From Brevibacillus_H ginsengisoli (GTDB taxonomy: Bacteria > Bacillota > Bacilli > Brevibacillales > Brevibacillaceae): a stretch of DNA of 64,000 nucleotides. The first letter of the stretch is position 1; each line of letters begins with the position of its first letter. The translations under genes and the position numbers were made by a program. The stretch spans positions 124,001 to 188,000 of the forward strand of contig NZ_JBNJQR010000006.1 of assembly GCF_050113715.1 (NCBI RefSeq). The letters are read 5' to 3'. Shown here piece after piece: positions 59,688 through 64,000 of this stretch. The notes under the pieces are model-generated. The model ran no database searches, was not told where the DNA came from, and saw only the letters and a list, made by a program, of their open reading frames with translations.

Positions 59688-61736
59688 GTGGGCAAAATCC
59701 AAGTGCTTGATGAACACCTAAGTAACATGATCGCTGCTGGTGAGGTAGTAGAGAGACCAGCGTCTGTTGTGAAGGAATTGGTTGAGAACTCAATCGATGC
59801 GAGCGCAACCAAAATTGAGGTTCACATCGAAGAAGGCGGCCTCCAGTTGATTCGGATCATAGACGATGGCAATGGAATGGATCGGGAGGATTGTGTGATC
59901 GCCTTCGAACGTCACGCCACAAGTAAGCTTCGGACGGCCCGTGACTTGTTTCAAATCCGTACGCTTGGCTTTCGCGGAGAGGCACTTCCGAGTATCGCCT
60001 CTGTCGCGCGTCTGGAGCTGTTGAGCAGTCAATCGAGCAGCGAAGTGGGGACCAAACTACTGATCGAAGGCGGGCATGTCAAACAAATAGAAGATTCGGC
60101 GATGGTAAGAGGTACTCAGATTTTGGTTCGGGAGCTTTTCTACAACACACCGGCCAGGTTGAAATACATGAAGTCGATTTCTACTGAAGTTGGCCATATT
60201 TCTGACTATGTGAATCGTCTCGCCCTGACTCATCCGGATATTGCGTTTACGTTGACGCATAACGGCAAGGCTCTTTTGCAAACGTCAGGTGACGGGAAGA
60301 TGCTTCATGTAATGGCTGCGATTTACGGCGTACAGATTGCCAAGCTCTTGCTCCCTATTGAAGGAGAGTCACTTGATTTTAAATGGCGTGGCTTTTTGTC
60401 CAAAACCGAAGTTACTCGCTCTAACCGTTCGTATATCAGCACCTTGATTAATGGTCGTTATGTGCGCAGTAACGCCTTAACAGCAGCGATTATGCGAGGA
60501 TATCATACTTTGCTTCCAATTGGACGATATCCGATTGCGGTGATCGACATCGAGATGGACCCCACCTTGGTTGATGTGAATGTTCACCCATCCAAGCTGG
60601 AGGTACGTTTTAGTAAAGAGCAAGAGCTTTGCCAACAGATTGAGAAGTCGGTGCAATCCGCGCTGCGAGAAGGGCTTGGGATAATCAAACCACTGCAGAT
60701 AGAGAAAAAGGCAAGAATTATCACAGAGAAACCGATTCAGCCGCAATTTGATTTGGCTCCTCCTTCGTCAGTTAATCGGCCTGCACAGACACCCACTCAA
60801 ATGTGGACAGAGCGGGTAGGTGAGAATCGACCGCCAATTATCCGTAAACTGGAGCCCCATCCTGACTCGATTCAGGTTGTTCGCGATTCGAATCAGGATG
60901 GTTACGAGTCTGCTTCACAGACATGGCGAGAGCAGACGAAATCGGAGTTGATTCAATCCAATCCTGTTATAATCGACGAGTTGAAAGAAGAGCGCGAAGA
61001 ATTAATGGAGCCAGCTGAATCAATGGCTACAGTTGAATCAGATAATCCGACACAGTCCGTCTATCCCCAAGAATCTGTGAATCACACTGAATTAATCGAT
61101 TTTCTAAATTCTAGCGACAGTGAAGAGGTAGCCCAACAACACCCGGCTGTCCCGGCGCTTTTTCCTGTTGGACAGGTTCATGGAACGTATATCGTTGCCC
61201 AGAATGACAACGGAATGTACCTCATTGATCAGCATGCAGCGCAGGAGCGAATTTACTATGAGCTGTTCATGCGCAAGCTCGCCGAAGAAACCTCAATCAG
61301 TCAGCTTCTGTTACTCCCGCATACGATTGAGTGTACCTCAGCGGAAGAAGTGAAGCTGAAGAAACGTCTTGATTTACTTCTATCGCTAGGATTAGAGATG
61401 GAATGGTTTGGCAACCGAACTTTTGTGGTTCGTTCTCATCCACAATGGTTTCCGGAAGGGGCTGAACTTGAGATCATCGACGAATTAGTGCAATATAGTA
61501 TTGGACTATCGGATAAAGAAACCGCAGATATTCGTCCAATTCGCGAAAAAGCAGCGATCATGATGTCGTGCAAAGCCTCGATTAAGGCTAATCGATACTT
61601 GACCATACCAGAGATGGAAGCGTTACTCGGAGATTTGCGTTCGACTTCCAGCCCGTTTACTTGTCCGCATGGTCGACCGATTATTATTCATTTCTCGTCC
61701 TATGATTTGGAGAAGATGTTCAAAAGGGTCATGTAA
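59688..61736 (+). CDS. mutL: DNA mismatch repair endonuclease MutL
   Basis: MutL couples mismatch recognition to strand incision. The 682-residue protein has the GHKL ATPase (ELVENSIDASA, DDGNGMDRED, TLGFRGEALPSIASV), a long Gln/Pro/Glu linker at about 330-470, and the C-terminal endonuclease with DQHAAQERIYYE at 514-525 and CPHGRP. Presence of this DQHA(x)2E(x)4E motif means it is a nicking MutL, as in other bacteria without MutH. GTG start after GGGGGAGGAG. Confidence 0.96.
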   Translation: MGKIQVLDEHLSNMIAAGEVVERPASVVKELVENSIDASATKIEVHIEEGGLQLIRIIDDGNGMDREDCVIAFERHATSKLRTARDLFQIRTLGFRGEALPSIASVARLELLSSQSSSEVGTKLLIEGGHVKQIEDSAMVRGTQILVRELFYNTPARLKYMKSISTEVGHISDYVNRLALTHPDIAFTLTHNGKALLQTSGDGKMLHVMAAIYGVQIAKLLLPIEGESLDFKWRGFLSKTEVTRSNRSYISTLINGRYVRSNALTAAIMRGYHTLLPIGRYPIAVIDIEMDPTLVDVNVHPSKLEVRFSKEQELCQQIEKSVQSALREGLGIIKPLQIEKKARIITEKPIQPQFDLAPPSSVNRPAQTPTQMWTERVGENRPPIIRKLEPHPDSIQVVRDSNQDGYESASQTWREQTKSELIQSNPVIIDELKEEREELMEPAESMATVESDNPTQSVYPQESVNHTELIDFLNSSDSEEVAQQHPAVPALFPVGQVHGTYIVAQNDNGMYLIDQHAAQERIYYELFMRKLAEETSISQLLLLPHTIECTSAEEVKLKKRLDLLLSLGLEMEWFGNRTFVVRSHPQWFPEGAELEIIDELVQYSIGLSDKETADIRPIREKAAIMMSCKASIKANRYLTIPEMEALLGDLRSTSSPFTCPHGRPIIIHFSSYDLEKMFKRVM

Positions 61737-61790
61737 TTCCTGTCGACAATGGAAAAAGCGCATAGAATTTGAGTTATTTCGCAACTTTGG

Positions 61791-61818
61791 AAAAGCCTAA
61801 CTTTAGTTAGGTTTTTTT
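61791..61818 (+). terminator. Intrinsic terminator after mutL
   Basis: GCCTAAC and GTTAGGT pair around TTTA, followed by seven T. Confidence 0.9.
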
Positions 61819-61921
61819 CATTTTGATTATTGCTATACTCGTCCAAGAAATTCCGACAAAAAGCGTGAATCGCTGAATTACCAGTGCAATCATTCTAATG
61901 AAGTAAGAGGTGTTTATGCAC

Positions 61922-64000
61922 ATGAATCAATCTGAACCCAGAATCAGGCTTTGGTCTCGCCGTTTAGGAAGTATATTCTTGGCGTTTCTCATTGCAATGA
62001 TGTCCTTCATGAGTACAGAAAAAACGGCCAATGCGGCCTCGTCAACCTGGACAACGGTGGGATCAATGCCACCGCCAAACGTGTATTCCATAGTCGATGT
62101 AAACGGCACGCTGTATTCGGGGACATGGAACAACAGCAACGACGTATGGTCGTACAGTAACGGTATGTGGACACAGATAAGCGGCTCGCCGAGCAATGTG
62201 GTTTCCTTGCTTAATGTAAATGGCACGCTGTATGCAGGGGCGAACGATGGCGTCTGGTCGTACAGCAACGGTACGTGGAAGAAGATGAGTGGCTCGCTGA
62301 GCAATGTGCAAACCTTGGTCGAAGTAGACGGAACGCTGTATGCGGGGACAGAGAACGGCGGCGTAGGTGTATGGTCGTACAGCAATGGTGAGTGGACGCC
62401 GATGGACAAGTCGCCGGGCTATGTGCGTTCCTTGGTCGAAGTAAACGGTATGCTCTATGCGGGTACACGGCAAAGTAGTAATGGCGTATGGTCGTACAGC
62501 AATGGTGAGTGGACGCCGATAGACAAGTCACCGAGCTATGTGCGTTCCTTGGTCGGAGTAAAAGGTACGCTGTATGCGGGGACAGAGAACGGCGGCGAAG
62601 GTGTATGGTCGTACAGTAACAGCACGTGGACACAAATGAGTAAATCGCCGGGCAATGTGCGTTCTTTGCTCACGGTAAAAGATACGCTGTATGTGGGGAC
62701 GCAGTACGGGTACAACGATGTATGGTCGTACAATAACGATACATGGAAGCAAATGAGCGGCTCACCGGGCGGTGTGTATTCCATGGTCGAAGTAAACGGC
62801 ACACTGTATGCAGGAACGCAATCTGGAAGGAACGATATCTGGTCGTACAGCAACGGTACGTGGAGCGGCTCGCCGAGCGAAGTCTATTCCTTGCTCGAAG
62901 TAAACGGAAAGCTATATGCAGGTGTGTGGAACAACGGCAACAACGTATGGTCGTACAGTAACGGTACGTGGACAATCATGAACAACTCGCCAGGCAATGT
63001 GATTTCCATGCTTCTTTTAAACGGTACGCTTTATGCGGGGACGTGGAACGGCAGCAACGACGTCTGGTCGTACAGCAACGGTACGTGGACGTCCATGGAC
63101 AAGTCGCCGAGTAATGTGTATTCCTTGCTAAATGTAAATGACACCCTTTATGCGGGGACATGGAACGGCAACAACGGCGTCTGGTCGTACAGCAACGGTA
63201 CGTGGAAGCAGATGGAAGGTTCACCGAGCAATGTCTTTTCCTTGCTTAATGTAAACGGCACGCTTTATGCGGGGACGGAAAACAACGAAGGAGTATGGTC
63301 GTACAGCAACGACACGTGGAAGCAGATGGACAAGTCGCCGAGCAATGTGCATTCCTTGATAAATGTAAACGGCACGCTGTATGCAGGGGCGAACGATGGC
63401 GTCTGGTCGTACAGCAATGACACGTGGACGCCGATGAAAGACTCGCCGAGCAATGTGTATTCCTTACGATATGTTGGCGGCACGCTGTATGCGTCGACGG
63501 ATGACGACAAAGGAGTATGGTCGTACAGCAACGACACGTGGACGCCGATGAGTGGTTCGACCAGCGGTATGTACACCTTGCTTCAAGCAGGCGGTACGCT
63601 GTATGCAGGGGGATATTATGGTGTAGGGCAATTTGTGCTTCCTGTTCCCGATGTACTGGACAATCTGCAAGCCGGCAACACGACGACGACAACAACTACG
63701 CTTACGTGGAATGCAGTTTCTGGAGCAACGGGCTATAACATCTACGAGAATGGGGGCAAAAAGGCGATCGCGACCGTATCTAGCCCTACCCACACAGTGA
63801 ATGGCCTGACACCAGGCACCGTATATACGTTTACGGTGAAAGCACTCAATGAAACGATTGAATCGGCGCAGAGCAGCGCAATCGATGTTTGGACTGTTCC
63901 GAATGCTCCCATAGATCTGACAGCAACAACAAAAGATTCCCAAGTGGCGTTAAGCTGGTCTTCTGTAACTGGGGCAACAAGTTACAAAGTATACAGAGGG
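61922..64000 (+). CDS. Secreted beta-propeller-like repeat protein with FN3 domains (3' end outside window)
   Basis: The frame is open from ATG 61922 to the right edge, at least 693 residues. A signal peptide (SIFLAFLIAMMSFM, cut near TANAA-SS) is followed by about 13 full and one partial repeats of 36-40 residues with core NVYSLLNVNGTLYAGT and VWSYSNGTW, then two fibronectin type III domains (TLTWNAVSGATGYNIYENG; VALSWSSVTGATSYKVYRG). The repeats have four predicted short strands each, as in propeller blades. Cell-surface or secreted adhesin-like role is inferred. GAGGTG is 9 bases before 61922; the ATG at 61916 is too close. Confidence 0.8.
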   Translation, partial: MNQSEPRIRLWSRRLGSIFLAFLIAMMSFMSTEKTANAASSTWTTVGSMPPPNVYSIVDVNGTLYSGTWNNSNDVWSYSNGMWTQISGSPSNVVSLLNVNGTLYAGANDGVWSYSNGTWKKMSGSLSNVQTLVEVDGTLYAGTENGGVGVWSYSNGEWTPMDKSPGYVRSLVEVNGMLYAGTRQSSNGVWSYSNGEWTPIDKSPSYVRSLVGVKGTLYAGTENGGEGVWSYSNSTWTQMSKSPGNVRSLLTVKDTLYVGTQYGYNDVWSYNNDTWKQMSGSPGGVYSMVEVNGTLYAGTQSGRNDIWSYSNGTWSGSPSEVYSLLEVNGKLYAGVWNNGNNVWSYSNGTWTIMNNSPGNVISMLLLNGTLYAGTWNGSNDVWSYSNGTWTSMDKSPSNVYSLLNVNDTLYAGTWNGNNGVWSYSNGTWKQMEGSPSNVFSLLNVNGTLYAGTENNEGVWSYSNDTWKQMDKSPSNVHSLINVNGTLYAGANDGVWSYSNDTWTPMKDSPSNVYSLRYVGGTLYASTDDDKGVWSYSNDTWTPMSGSTSGMYTLLQAGGTLYAGGYYGVGQFVLPVPDVLDNLQAGNTTTTTTTLTWNAVSGATGYNIYENGGKKAIATVSSPTHTVNGLTPGTVYTFTVKALNETIESAQSSAIDVWTVPNAPIDLTATTKDSQVALSWSSVTGATSYKVYRG
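62078..63630 (+). repeat. DNA repeat array of about 110-125 bp units
   Basis: The units in the secreted protein gene are close at DNA level: TGGTCGTACAGCAACGGTAC and GGCACGCTGTATGCGGGGAC recur with few changes. Unit length varies by whole codons in the variable loop (for example ANDG versus TWNGNN). This is a likely site of recombination and of assembly error. Confidence 0.9.

Noticed and set aside
62078..63630. Regular repeats suggestive of a CRISPR or satellite array
   Set aside because: The repeats are in frame, about 110-125 bp with codon-sized length changes, and encode a continuous secreted protein; there are no short identical repeats with unique spacers.
61927..63943. Several overlapping long minus-strand frames rich in Cys, Arg, His and Tyr
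   Set aside because: They are mirror images of the repetitive plus-strand gene: the repeated DNA lacks stops in other frames. They have no ribosome sites and no sensible protein character.

Overview
The window reads as a chromosomal segment of an endospore-forming Firmicute, most likely Brevibacillus or a close relative in Paenibacillaceae. The reasons are strong AGGAGG-type ribosome binding sites, frequent GTG/TTG starts, sporulation genes (spoIIIE, spoVS, cotE, a YheC/D protein) and a gene order that follows the Bacillus subtilis block asd-dapG-dapA-rnjB-tepA-spoIIIE-ymfC-ymfFHIJKM-pgsA-cinA-recA-rny-ymdB-spoVS-(korAB)-miaB-ricA-cotE-mutS-mutL. No rRNA, tRNA, CRISPR array or insertion sequence was recognised. 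Genus-level assignment is an inference from synteny and recalled protein families; no search was run.

Layout: 1-4.4 kb holds lysine/diaminopimelate genes (partial asd, dapG, dapA) and RNase J. From 4.4 to 11.3 kb is a block absent from the B. subtilis order: a tight four-gene NAD cassette (pnuC, nadR, a Nudix-winged-helix regulator, a NADAR protein) behind a promoter that abuts a 27-bp palindrome; a CvfC/YpgR-type HEAT protein; a small basic protein whose ribosome binding site can be locked in a stem and is preceded by a 7-codon leader ORF; a membrane-anchored hypothetical; a frameshifted remnant; and a YdeI-type protein. From 11.4 to 15 kb are tepA, ylzJ and spoIIIE.

15.2-20.8 kb holds a GntR regulator and a purine-nucleoside ABC importer (nupNOPQ type). 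20.9-28.9 kb holds a zinc-ribbon miniprotein, an M16 protease pair (one degenerate, one active), an SDR, ymfJ, ymfK, rodZ, rimO and pgsA. 28.9-37 kb holds cinA, a DbpA-type DEAD helicase, SOS-boxed recA, recX, rny, ymdB and sigma-H-type spoVS, with a candidate small transcript before rny. 37.1-41 kb holds a dipeptidase and a 2-oxoacid:ferredoxin oxidoreductase (korAB).

41-52.9 kb is a second accessory block between korB and miaB: a 195-bp inverted-repeat element, a YkvI transporter, two metallo-beta-lactamase-fold proteins, mnmM, YheC/D, an Lrp regulator, darB/cbpB, an acyltransferase, lipL, an SLH protein, a LysM protein with extreme Pro/Ser/Arg composition, and a PAS-SpoIIE phosphatase. 53-61.7 kb returns to the conserved order: miaB, ricA, cotE, an ATP-dependent amidoligase-like gene, mutS and mutL. 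The window ends inside a secreted protein built of about 14 beta-propeller-like repeats followed by fibronectin type III domains.

The best candidates for something new are the self-contained NAD/ADP-ribose cassette with its palindromic operator, the leader-peptide/SD-sequestering switch at 9.4 kb, the inverted-repeat element at 41.1 kb, the short promoter-terminator unit before rny, and the repetitive secreted protein at the right edge.
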